Positions 1-5,408 of a stretch of 5,438 nt of DNA are shown here, in pieces. Each line of letters opens with the position of its first letter. Within the stretch, counting starts at the first letter, position 1. A program made the position numbers and the translations under genes. Source of the DNA: an uncultured Subdoligranulum sp. (lineage in GTDB: Bacteria > Bacillota_A > Clostridia > Oscillospirales > Ruminococcaceae); contig NZ_CALADU010000155.1 of the NCBI RefSeq assembly GCF_937890665.1, positions 1 through 5,438 on the forward strand, in the 5' to 3' direction. The notes under the pieces are model-generated. The model was given only the letters and a program-made list of their open reading frames with translations. It had not been told where the DNA came from and ran no database searches.

Positions 1-1
1 G

Positions 2-886
2 CTGCTTGAAAAAATCAAAGTTGAAAAAGAGCGTTTAATTGCCGAGAAAAAAATTAAAAAGCAAAAATCACTACCTCCCATCAGCGAAGAGGAGAAACCA
101 TTTGCGCTGCCGAAAGGTTGGGAGTGGTGCAGGTTAGGAGAAATTTGCCAATTCGTTGGCGGATTTGCATATAAGAGCAATCGATACTCAAAGAGGAGTA
201 GTAATCTCATTATTAGACTTGGAAATGTGAAAAATGATAGATTGCTTACAGAAATAAATCCGGTATATATTGATGATGTCTACGCTAATGAAACTGACCA
301 GTATAAGATAAATATTGATGACATCTTGGTAACGATGACCGGAACTCGAGGAAAACGAGATTATTTCTATTCGCATTGTATAACCGCTGATGATTTGTCT
401 TCCTATAATTTGTTTTTAAATCAGCGTGTAGGGTGTCTTAGAAGTATTGCACTTATCCTTCCAGCATATCTTGTCAAATTTTTAAAAAGCCAAACAATTT
501 TGGACTACATTTTTGCTACAGAAACAGGAACGGCAAATCAGGGCAATATTGGATCAGGAAATATAATGATGATACCATTGCCGATTGCTCCTCTGAAGGA
601 GCAGAGAAGGATTGTTGAAAAAATTGATGCATTGTTTTTGCTGTGTGATGAATTTGAGCATAATATTTCTGAGGCTCAAAGATTTTCCACACAACTTATG
701 GAAGCAGTCCTGCAGGAAGCGTTTAGCGTACAAGAAGCTACAAAATCTGCGCAGGTTATCGAATTCCATCCGGATCAAACAACGCCTGAAACTGAGTTGT
801 TGGCAGCTGCCCGTGGCAAGATTCGGGAGGACACCTGGGAGCATCTTCGCAAACGAGCTTTGGAGATTGCTAACGAGGAAAGCTGA
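2..886 (+). CDS. hsdS: Type I restriction-modification specificity subunit HsdS, C-terminal part (5' partial)
   Basis: The open frame runs in from the left edge and gives 294 residues, so roughly the first TRD and the start of the protein are missing. HsdS is the DNA-recognition subunit that directs HsdM methylation and HsdR cleavage to a bipartite target. Seen here: a charged helix at residues 1-22 (LLEKIKVEKERL...), the end of the central conserved spacer; the TRD2 entry motif PFALPKGWEWCRLGEI at about 33-48; the TRD exit motif ETGTANQGNIG at about 174-184; then PLPIAPLKEQRRIVEKIDAL at about 192-211, the start of the C-terminal conserved helix. After the usual end (QLMEAVLQEAF) there is an extra tail of about 50 residues (ATKSAQVIEFHPDQ... 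to EIANEES). The GTG at 227 is internal and is not a start. The stop overlaps the next gene's ATG, so the two are probably translationally coupled. The family call is firm; target specificity cannot be read. Confidence 0.93.
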   Translation: MLEKIKVEKERLIAEKKIKKQKSLPPISEEEKPFALPKGWEWCRLGEICQFVGGFAYKSNRYSKRSSNLIIRLGNVKNDRLLTEINPVYIDDVYANETDQYKINIDDILVTMTGTRGKRDYFYSHCITADDLSSYNLFLNQRVGCLRSIALILPAYLVKFLKSQTILDYIFATETGTANQGNIGSGNIMMIPLPIAPLKEQRRIVEKIDALFLLCDEFEHNISEAQRFSTQLMEAVLQEAFSVQEATKSAQVIEFHPDQTTPETELLAAARGKIREDTWEHLRKRALEIANEES

Positions 887-1437
887 TGGACTGGAGACGC
901 AAACGACAAATCAGGAATTTAGTCGATGGAATTTTGGAGTTAAATACCCTGCATCGTCCACTGATAGAGCTAATTCCTGCTATAATGAAACAGCGGGGGA
1001 TTATATTCGAGGAACGAGACGAGGATGATGAAGAGTTCTGCGGCGTATATATGGTAGTGAAACAGGCAAAAATCATCTTTGTCAATGCCAATCTTCGAAC
1101 ATCCCGCAAACACTTTACCATTGCCCATGAGTTGGGCCATCATTACTTAGGCCACCCATTACAGAACGGCGCTATTATCTGTGATAGTGATAGCGTTTTT
1201 GGAAAAAATAAGCCGGAACAGGAAAAAGAAGCAGACTATTTTGCAGCCTGTTTCCTGATGCCGGAAAATCTGGTCAAACGAAAGCGGACAGAGTTTTTTA
1301 ATGATTGCCCGAAGCAGACAACGCTGTTCCTGGAAGATCAGCAGCTGGAACAGCAGCATCAATTGCAGCGATATCTGAGTGACTACTTTCAAGTGTCAAT
1401 GGAGGCTATGGGATATCGCTTAGACGAATTAAGCTAG
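886..1437 (+). CDS. ImmA/IrrE family (M78, DUF955) zinc metallopeptidase
   Basis: This is a 183-residue protein with the metallopeptidase signature HELGH at 81-85. The two histidines are zinc ligands and Glu82 is the catalytic base. It is followed by EKEADYFAACFLMP at 113-126, whose Glu115 is the usual third ligand. The C-terminal LSDYFQVSMEAMGYRLDEL matches the helical end typical of the family. Known relatives (ImmA of ICEBs1, IrrE of Deinococcus) cleave HTH-type repressors and are usually encoded beside an XRE regulator. None is present next to it here, so its substrate is unknown. The protein is cytosolic, with no signal peptide or membrane segment. The ATG at 886 overlaps the hsdS stop (TGATG), and a GAGGAAAG ribosome site lies at 875-882. 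An acidic stretch, EERDEDDEE, sits at 42-50. The position inside a type I R-M/RloAB operon suggests a regulatory or checkpoint role in defence. That role is inference; the enzyme family is clear. Confidence 0.9.
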   Translation: MDWRRKRQIRNLVDGILELNTLHRPLIELIPAIMKQRGIIFEERDEDDEEFCGVYMVVKQAKIIFVNANLRTSRKHFTIAHELGHHYLGHPLQNGAIICDSDSVFGKNKPEQEKEADYFAACFLMPENLVKRKRTEFFNDCPKQTTLFLEDQQLEQQHQLQRYLSDYFQVSMEAMGYRLDELS

Positions 1438-1445
1438 GTTAGAAA

Positions 1446-1461
1446 AGGAGGGGTGAGAGTG
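1446..1461 (+). promoter_or_regulatory. Ribosome binding site deciding the GTG start of the RloA-like gene
   Basis: AGGAGG lies at 1446-1451. The GTG at 1453 would be one base away, too close to be used. The GTG at 1459 is seven bases away, which is optimal, and gives an N-terminus (M)LLRYIVSNFKSIG that matches the usual family start. The start at 1459 is therefore preferred over 1453. Confidence 0.75.
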
Positions 1462-2790
1462 CTTTTACGGTACATTGTAAGCAATTTTAAATCCATTGGG
1501 CATCCCGTAGAGTTTAGTATGTTCCCAACGGAAGAAAGCACCGATGAGCGCTTTTTGAAAACAATCACAACAAAAGCCGGTGAATGGAGGGTGTTGCGGC
1601 GTGGTGGCTTTTTTGGCCCTAATGCATCGGGCAAATCTTCCTTTATCGAATCGATTGATTTTGCCCGGGATTATATCGTTGATGGACAGAAAAGCGGAAA
1701 AGGAACGGGTGTCAACCAGTTTAGAGGTGATTTTGAAGATCTCGAGGGAATCTCTTCCTTCCAGTTCATGTTTTACCTTGAAGGCGAAGTTTATGAGTAT
1801 GGCTTTTCTTTGGATCGACGCCAGGTGCATGAAGAATGGCTGATGCAGCTGACTGAAAAAGATCTTGAGCCGCTATTCACTCGCGTTACAGATGAAAACG
1901 GTAAAACAGAGATAGAAATTGAATCAAGATTTGCGCGTAATAAATCCAAGGATAGAATGTTGGCCAATGTCCTCAAAGAGAGTATTCAAGAGGGTCAGAA
2001 AAATCAACTTTTCTTATACAAGCTGTATGATAATGGAATCAAAAAGGCAGAGAGAATTGTCCGATGGTTTAAAAACCTGCAAGTTATTTTCCCTGAAACC
2101 ACAGTCCAAGCACTTCCAATTCGCATGAAAGCAGATGAAGACCTGCGCAATTATATTGTAAGAATGCTCGATAAGATGGATACGGGTGTCTATGAGATTT
2201 CTGTGGCAAGTGACGAGATTGATTTCCATGAATTTGCGCAGAAGTTGGATTTACCAAAAGAAATCGTTGATGATATTGAAGAAATTAAAAATGGAATTGT
2301 AAATTTGGCTGGAAGATACTTTATTTTTGCAGAAAACAAAAAGAAAAAGACTATTTTGGTTCAACTCAAATTTAACCATCGACTAAATAGCAAAAAAGTT
2401 CAGTTTAATATAGACGAAGAATCTGATGGTACACAGCGTCTGGTTGATTTACTTCCTATGCTATTTACCATCGGTAAGAATCCAACTATTTACTTTGTTG
2501 ATGAGATTGATAGGAGTTTGCACACAAAGCTCTCTCTGTTTTTGCTTGATGAATTTGCCTGTAGAGCAGAAGAAGGAGACAACCAGATTATTTTCACCGC
2601 ACATGATGTGAACTTAATAAATTTAAACAACTTTAGACAAGATGAAATCTGGTTTATTGAGAAAACGCAAATGGGCGAATCTACTTTAAAGCCATTTTCT
2701 GATTTTGAAGTCAAAGAAGGCCAAGATACTTTAAAGGCTTATTTGAGCGGTAGATTTGGTGCTGTTCCCATGATAAGGGGGTTGTACTAA
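1459..2790 (+). CDS. rloA: RloA/AbiL-type AAA family ATPase (AAA_15/AAA_21, COG1106)
   Basis: This 443-residue ATP-binding protein has the architecture of ABC/SMC-like defence ATPases (RloA, AbiLi, OLD-like). Residue positions count from GTG 1459. Seen: an N-terminal strand block LLRYIVSNFKSIG at 2-14; Walker A GPNASGKS at 53-60; a long divergent middle region at about 70-300; an ABC-signature-like ESDGTQR at 321-327, followed by LVDLLPML; Walker B IYFVDEID at 344-351 with the catalytic Glu349; an H-loop TAHD at 380-383; and a C-terminal GRFGAVP motif typical of RloA-type proteins. All catalytic motifs are intact. The gene starts 21 bases after the peptidase gene, and its TAA overlaps the ATG of the RloB-type gene (TAATG). 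In characterised analogues such an ATPase senses infection and controls an attached nuclease-like effector; the partner here would be RloB. Biological activity of this pair is inferred from family and context. Confidence 0.88.
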   Translation: MLLRYIVSNFKSIGHPVEFSMFPTEESTDERFLKTITTKAGEWRVLRRGGFFGPNASGKSSFIESIDFARDYIVDGQKSGKGTGVNQFRGDFEDLEGISSFQFMFYLEGEVYEYGFSLDRRQVHEEWLMQLTEKDLEPLFTRVTDENGKTEIEIESRFARNKSKDRMLANVLKESIQEGQKNQLFLYKLYDNGIKKAERIVRWFKNLQVIFPETTVQALPIRMKADEDLRNYIVRMLDKMDTGVYEISVASDEIDFHEFAQKLDLPKEIVDDIEEIKNGIVNLAGRYFIFAENKKKKTILVQLKFNHRLNSKKVQFNIDEESDGTQRLVDLLPMLFTIGKNPTIYFVDEIDRSLHTKLSLFLLDEFACRAEEGDNQIIFTAHDVNLINLNNFRQDEIWFIEKTQMGESTLKPFSDFEVKEGQDTLKAYLSGRFGAVPMIRGLY

Positions 2791-3275
2791 TGCCGCTTCT
2801 TAAAAGTAGAGTACCTTTTACCCCGCAAAACCCTTACCGTGTGGTTAGGCCACAAACCAGTAAAATTATTTTTCTTTCATGTGAAGGCAGTGTGACAGAG
2901 GAAGAGTACTTTGGCCTGATCTCAGATATATATAGTGGTATAAAGAGCAAAATTCAGTTTATTTCTGTTGCTGAGGATGCTGTTTTTACTGCTCCTAAAT
3001 GCAGAACACAAGAACAAGTGACACTACTCAGCAAAGTGCGACCGAAACATTTAGTCGAACGGATTGATCAATTTAAAGCTGAAAAAAATAATATTTATCA
3101 GTTTGAAAAGTATCCGGAAGATGAATTTTGGATTTTAACAGATGTGGATCAGAATTGGTCAAGTCAGCTTATTGATCCCCAAAATGCTAAGACATATAAA
3201 GATGAGTGGGATGATGCAATAGCGGTATGTGACGAAAAAGGATATCACTATGCAGTAAGCAATCCTTTTTTTTGA
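2790..3275 (+). CDS. rloB: RloB-family protein, N-terminal 161 residues, cut by a frameshift
   Basis: RloB proteins (PF13707) are the partners of RloA ATPases in R-M loci. Seen: FLSCEGSVTEEEYF at 28-41, the family's opening strand plus acidic motif, and DEFWILTDVDQNW at 111-123, with two aspartates (118 and 120) in a DxD arrangement. This pattern of Glu in a CEGxTE motif followed later by DxD is reminiscent of Toprim nucleases such as those paired with OLD-like ATPases; that resemblance is my inference. The ATG overlaps the ATPase stop, with ribosome site AAGGGGG at 2775-2781. The frame ends in SNPFF followed by TGA at 3273-3275, exactly inside the conserved SNPxFExWLLLH block. The rest is readable one frame over, from 3274. 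The frame therefore gives a protein lacking its last 100 residues unless the T run varies or is recoded. The family call is firm; functionality is uncertain. Confidence 0.85.
   Translation: MPLLKSRVPFTPQNPYRVVRPQTSKIIFLSCEGSVTEEEYFGLISDIYSGIKSKIQFISVAEDAVFTAPKCRTQEQVTLLSKVRPKHLVERIDQFKAEKNNIYQFEKYPEDEFWILTDVDQNWSSQLIDPQNAKTYKDEWDDAIAVCDEKGYHYAVSNPFF
3266..3275 (+). other. Eight-T homopolymer with UGA: frameshift site in RloB
   Basis: Eight T occupy 3266-3273 and the last T begins the TGA stop. Seven T would read CCT TTT TTT GAG ATA TGG, giving SNPFFEIWLLLHH, the conserved family sequence. The lesion is therefore one extra base. A ribosome reading UUU UUU UGA could also slip +1, because the P-site UUU re-pairs perfectly with the next UUU, as at the CUU UGA site of prfB. 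However, no Shine-Dalgarno-like stimulator precedes it. Confidence 0.8.
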
Positions 3276-3576
3276 GATATGGCTGCTATTGCATCACGAC
3301 CAGCCTTCTGAAGAAGATAAAAGTTTTGCTGTATCTGATAGCCATTCTTATGAAAAAACAAGTCACTTCCGTACAAGACTGTCAGAACTTGGCGCGCCTT
3401 TAAAGGACAAGAAACATATCAACTCTTCAAACTATAACGATGAAAAAATTAAAACGGCAGTTCATCGAGCCGAAGAGTTACATGTGGATAAGACAGATAT
3501 GTGTCCACGGTATTTTGCCACTACGGTATATCTACTTTTGAAAAAAATATTTGAAATGCTACCAGAAGAAATCTAG
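3274..3576 (+). pseudogene. rloB: RloB-family C-terminal part, out of frame with its N-terminus
   Basis: In the frame beginning GAG at 3274 the product is 100 residues, starting EIWLLLHHDQPSEEDKSF and ending KKIFEMLPEEI, with TAG at 3574-3576. It joins without loss to the upstream piece if one T is removed, giving 261 residues in total, a plausible full length for RloB. There is no internal stop or decay in this half, and residues typical of the family (ExWLLLHH, then a helical end) are kept. The damage is therefore recent, reversible or only apparent. A TTG at 3289 could be a nominal start, but no ribosome site precedes it and it lies inside a conserved motif. Independent translation is therefore unlikely. 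Confidence 0.8.
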
Positions 3577-3644
3577 GTAAAAGATGTAGGCAGATAAAAT
3601 ATTGAGTCTACCCATTCTTTATCATATGGATAAATGGATTTCAC

Positions 3645-3674
3645 TTTACCAGGTGATTTTTTACGTGGTATAAT
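3645..3674 (+). promoter_or_regulatory. Sigma-70-like promoter without an obvious gene downstream
   Basis: TTTACC at 3645-3650 (4 of 6 to TTGACA) and a perfect TATAAT at 3669-3674 are separated by 18 bases. Transcription would start near 3681 and could run to the terminator ending at 3962. No ORF of note follows; the first ATG frame (3718) gives only 11 codons. Confidence 0.45.
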
Positions 3675-3707
3675 CATTCAATACATAGGGGACCGGTACT
3701 TTCTGTT

Positions 3708-3725
3708 GGCAACACTATGGCAACA
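3708..3725 (+). repeat. Two GGCAACA direct repeats 11 bp apart
   Basis: GGCAACA occurs at 3708-3714 and 3719-3725, about one helical turn apart, with a third copy at 3897-3903. The copies flank the guaA-like core at 3826-3837. Short, phased repeats either side of a core are what arm-binding sites of tyrosine recombinases look like. That reading is inference. Confidence 0.45.
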
Positions 3726-3752
3726 AAAAATCAGATAGCCTCTACTATCTGA
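3725..3752 (-). terminator. Intrinsic terminator on the minus strand
   Basis: TCAGATAG at 3731-3738 pairs perfectly with CTATCTGA at 3745-3752 around a 6-base loop. Read on the minus strand, the 8-bp stem is followed by six T (the A run at 3725-3730). It would stop transcription entering from the right. No minus-strand gene is recognised beside it. Confidence 0.55.
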
Positions 3753-3825
3753 ATAATGAAAAGAATACCAATAATCTGAACTAAATCCCATAAGCAAATC
3801 TGTTTAGAAAACTTCTGGCAGGAGC

Positions 3826-3837
3826 GAGTGGGAGTAA
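3826..3837 (+). other. Candidate attachment-site core matching the 3' end of guaA
   Basis: GAGTGGGAGTAA encodes Glu-Trp-Glu-stop, the invariant end of GMP synthase (GuaA). The 3' end of guaA is a known genomic-island hotspot where the integrase regenerates this end. In the matching frame a TAG at 3805-3807 lies only seven codons upstream, so this is not a real guaA end. It fits the distal duplicate core left at the far side of an integrated island. No integrase is in the window, so this is a candidate only. Confidence 0.45.
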
Positions 3838-3896
3838 CTTAGAAGGCCCGAAAAAGCCTGTAATGATAGGAGTTTCCAAGGCTTGATGCCCTCTGT

Positions 3897-3903
3897 GGCA
3901 ACA
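3897..3903 (+). repeat. Third GGCAACA repeat, right of the candidate core
   Basis: GGCAACA at 3897-3903, in the context TGTGGCAACAATTTTT, repeats the motif seen at 3708 and 3719. It lies 60 bases right of the guaA-like core and may be a recombinase arm site. Confidence 0.4.
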
Positions 3904-3922
3904 ATTTTTCCTTGCTTTTAAG

Positions 3923-3962
3923 AAGAGCTAACTGATTTTAATTGAATCGGTTAGCTCTTTTT
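3923..3962 (+). terminator. Strong rho-independent terminator
   Basis: AAGAGCTAACTGATT (3923-3937) pairs with AATCGGTTAGCTCTT (3945-3959) over 15 bp with one G-U wobble. The loop is seven bases and the stem runs into TTTTT up to 3962. It works for plus-strand transcription. It may end the operon's read-through transcript, or be the original terminator of the gene beside which the island inserted. Confidence 0.85.
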
Positions 3963-4015
3963 ATGACTGTTTTGAGCAACACAAAGGGTTTGAAGATTAA
4001 GTTTGCGACCTGAGG

Positions 4016-4063
4016 GATAAGGTATGATAAATTGCGCAGAGATAAGGTATGATAAATTGCGCA
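4016..4063. repeat. Tandem 23-bp repeat at the left end of the insertion sequence
   Basis: A 23-base unit beginning GATAAGGTATGATAAATTG occurs perfectly at 4016-4038 and 4041-4063, period 25. Its style (GATAA..GT..TATAATTG) resembles IS256-family terminal repeats, so the element's left terminus appears duplicated. Confidence 0.8.
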
Positions 4064-4101
4064 AATTAAAAAATGGATAAAAAATAGACATGGTTTGCAG
4101 A
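4057..4101 (+). repeat. Left inverted-repeat blocks of the insertion sequence
   Basis: There are two blocks, TTGCGCAAATT (4057-4067) and GGTTTGCAGA (4092-4101), separated by 24 AT-rich bases. Both are found inverted at the right end, where they directly abut. Confidence 0.7.
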
Positions 4102-4114
4102 TCTCTGGTAGAAT
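4085..4114 (+). promoter_or_regulatory. Transposase promoter
   Basis: TAGACA at 4085-4090 and TAGAAT at 4109-4114 each match consensus at 5 of 6, with an 18-base spacer. They lie just upstream of the transposase. The second inverted-repeat block (4092-4101) lies inside the spacer, so transposase binding to the end could repress its own promoter, which is inference. Confidence 0.6.
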
Positions 4115-4152
4115 GAAGTCGCGACACACCATTCGAAAGGAGATAGCAAACC

Positions 4153-5343
4153 ATGCCTGAAAAGATTGTACAGCTTAACGAGGAAGTTATCAAGGGGGAA
4201 ATCAAGGAACTGGTTCGAGGAAGTGTGGAGGAAACGCTCAACGAGCTGCTGGAGGCCGAGGCGGAGAAACTCACCCAGGCTGCCCGATATGAGCGCAACG
4301 AGCAACGTCAGGGATACCGCAGCGGTCATTACAGCCGTAACCTCACCACAACTTCTGGAGATGTCACCCTCAAGGTTCCCAGACTCAAGGGCATTTCCTT
4401 TGAAACTGCAATCATCGAGCGCTACCGCCGCCGGGAAAGCAGCGTGGAAGAGGCTCTCATTGAGATGTACCTGGCAGGCGTATCCGTCCGGCGTGTGGAG
4501 GACATCACCGAGGCCCTGTGGGGCAGCAAGGTGTCGCCGTCCACCATCAGTGAGCTGAACAAGAAAGCGTATGTCCACATTGAGGATTGGCGGAACCGCC
4601 CTTTGCAAGGCGGACGGTATCCGTATGTCTATGTGGATGGCATCTACCTGCGCCGCAATTGGGGCGGAGAGTTTGAAAATGTAGCCATTCTGGTAGCCAT
4701 TGCGGTCAACGAGGATGGCTACCGCGAGGTTCTTGGTGCAGCTGAGGGCATGAAAGAAGACAAGGCCAGTTGGGTCAATTTCTTTCAGTGGCTCCGTGGC
4801 CGTGGTCTGGATGGGGTTAAATTGGTGGTTGGTGACAAGTGCCTTGGCATGCTGGAAGCCGTGGGCGAAGTGTTCCCCGAGGCTAAATACCAACGGTGTA
4901 CAGTCCACTTTTACCGGAATGTGTTTGCTGTCACACCGCGTTCCAAGGCAAAGCTGGTAGCCAAAATGCTTAAGGCGATCCACGCCCAGGAGAGCAAGAA
5001 AGCAGCCCGGGAGAAGGCCAAGACTGTGGTAGAGGAACTGCGTTCTATGAAACTGAAAGAGGCCGCCAAGAAGGTGGAGGATGGCATTGAGGAAACGCTG
5101 ACCTACTGCGATTTTCCCAGTGAACATTGGACCCGTATCCGTACCAACAATGTCATTGAGAGGCTAAACCGGGAGATCCGCCGCCGCACCCGTGTAGTGG
5201 GCAGCTTCCCGGACGGTAACTCTGCTCTGATGCTGGTCTGTGCCCGGTTACGCCATGTGGCCGGTACCCAGTGGGGCAACAAGAAGTATATGAACATGAA
5301 GCATCTGGAGGCCGCCCTTGAGGACGCCTCCATTGCCGGCTGA
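4153..5343 (+). CDS. IS256 family (Mutator-like) transposase
   Basis: This 396-residue DDE transposase is full length for the family (about 390-410). Seen: an N-terminal charged helix region (1-45); YRSGHYSRNLTTTSGDVTLKVPR at about 55-77, the conserved family entry with the RxGxYxR pattern; Asp162 in YVDGIYL; Asp228 in VVGDKCLG; Cys249 and His252 in QRCTVHFYRN; and Glu336 in TNNVIERLNREIRRR, completing the DDE triad with the family-specific C/H signature. The frame is unbroken, so activity is plausible. ATG 4153 is preceded by AAAGGAGA at 4136-4143. The gene catalyses copy-out-paste-in movement of the element through a circular intermediate, as known for IS256. High GC and codon use differ from the genes to the left. 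A 353-residue open frame on the opposite strand is only a shadow of this gene. Confidence 0.96.
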   Translation: MPEKIVQLNEEVIKGEIKELVRGSVEETLNELLEAEAEKLTQAARYERNEQRQGYRSGHYSRNLTTTSGDVTLKVPRLKGISFETAIIERYRRRESSVEEALIEMYLAGVSVRRVEDITEALWGSKVSPSTISELNKKAYVHIEDWRNRPLQGGRYPYVYVDGIYLRRNWGGEFENVAILVAIAVNEDGYREVLGAAEGMKEDKASWVNFFQWLRGRGLDGVKLVVGDKCLGMLEAVGEVFPEAKYQRCTVHFYRNVFAVTPRSKAKLVAKMLKAIHAQESKKAAREKAKTVVEELRSMKLKEAAKKVEDGIEETLTYCDFPSEHWTRIRTNNVIERLNREIRRRTRVVGSFPDGNSALMLVCARLRHVAGTQWGNKKYMNMKHLEAALEDASIAG

Positions 5344-5352
5344 CTATTTATG

Positions 5353-5379
5353 CCAGGGTCTGCAAACCAATTTGCGCAA
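5353..5379 (-). repeat. Right inverted repeat of the insertion sequence
   Basis: TCTGCAAACC (5359-5368) abuts AATTTGCGCAA (5369-5379); both are inverted copies of the left-end blocks. CCAGGG at 5353-5358 partly extends the match with CTCTGG on the left (4103-4108). The repeat begins ten bases after the transposase stop. Confidence 0.75.
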
Positions 5380-5408
5380 AACTCTGGACCTGTTGACAAA
5401 GACGAAAT

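Larger units (their letters stand above)
3577..4015. other. Non-coding junction region between the defence operon and the insertion sequence
   Basis: I found no convincing protein gene in this AT-rich stretch; every frame is broken by stops into short pieces with no recognised motif. It holds a promoter-like pair, two terminator-like hairpins of opposite orientation, three GGCAACA repeats and a guaA-like 12-mer, each listed separately. Together these suggest the edge of an integrated element rather than an ordinary spacer. No tRNA or known RNA family was recognised. Confidence 0.6.
4041..5395 (+). mobile_element. IS256-family insertion sequence, about 1.35 kb
   Basis: A single intact transposase gene is flanked by inverted repeats: TTGCGCAAATT at 4057-4067 matches AATTTGCGCAA at 5369-5379, and GGTTTGCAGA at 4092-4101 matches TCTGCAAACC at 5359-5368. 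The left end follows IS256 style (GATAAGGTATG...). The outermost bases of the right end match it poorly, so the right boundary is approximate. The length suits the family (about 1.3-1.5 kb). A short GACCTG occurs just outside on the left (4007-4012) and near the right end (5387-5392) and could be a degraded target duplication, but the family norm is 8-9 bp. The element is clearly richer in GC than the defence operon, consistent with separate origin. Confidence 0.85.

Noticed and set aside
612..1028. A 138-residue plus-strand frame across the hsdS/peptidase junction
   Set aside because: It is out of frame with two well-supported genes and shows no motif.
3289..3576. The second half of RloB as an independent gene from TTG 3289
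   Set aside because: The start lies inside the conserved WLLLHH block, there is no ribosome site, and the sequence joins exactly to the upstream half.
3592..3612. A weak hairpin GTAGGC / GTCTAC after RloB as operon terminator
   Set aside because: It has only six pairs including a wobble, a 14-base loop and no clear T run; the hairpin at 3923-3962 is far better.
3802..3837. A true guaA gene end
   Set aside because: The frame leading to Glu-Trp-Glu-stop contains a TAG at 3805 and does not show the conserved GuaA C-terminus beyond the last residues.
3700..3910. CRISPR array or tRNA at the repeats
   Set aside because: The repeats are only seven bases with unequal spacing, and no tRNA arms or TTCGA loop are visible.
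4066..5127. A 353-residue open frame on the minus strand
   Set aside because: It lies wholly opposite the intact IS256 transposase, has no ribosome site or recognisable domain, and is explained by the high-GC codon pattern of the sense gene.
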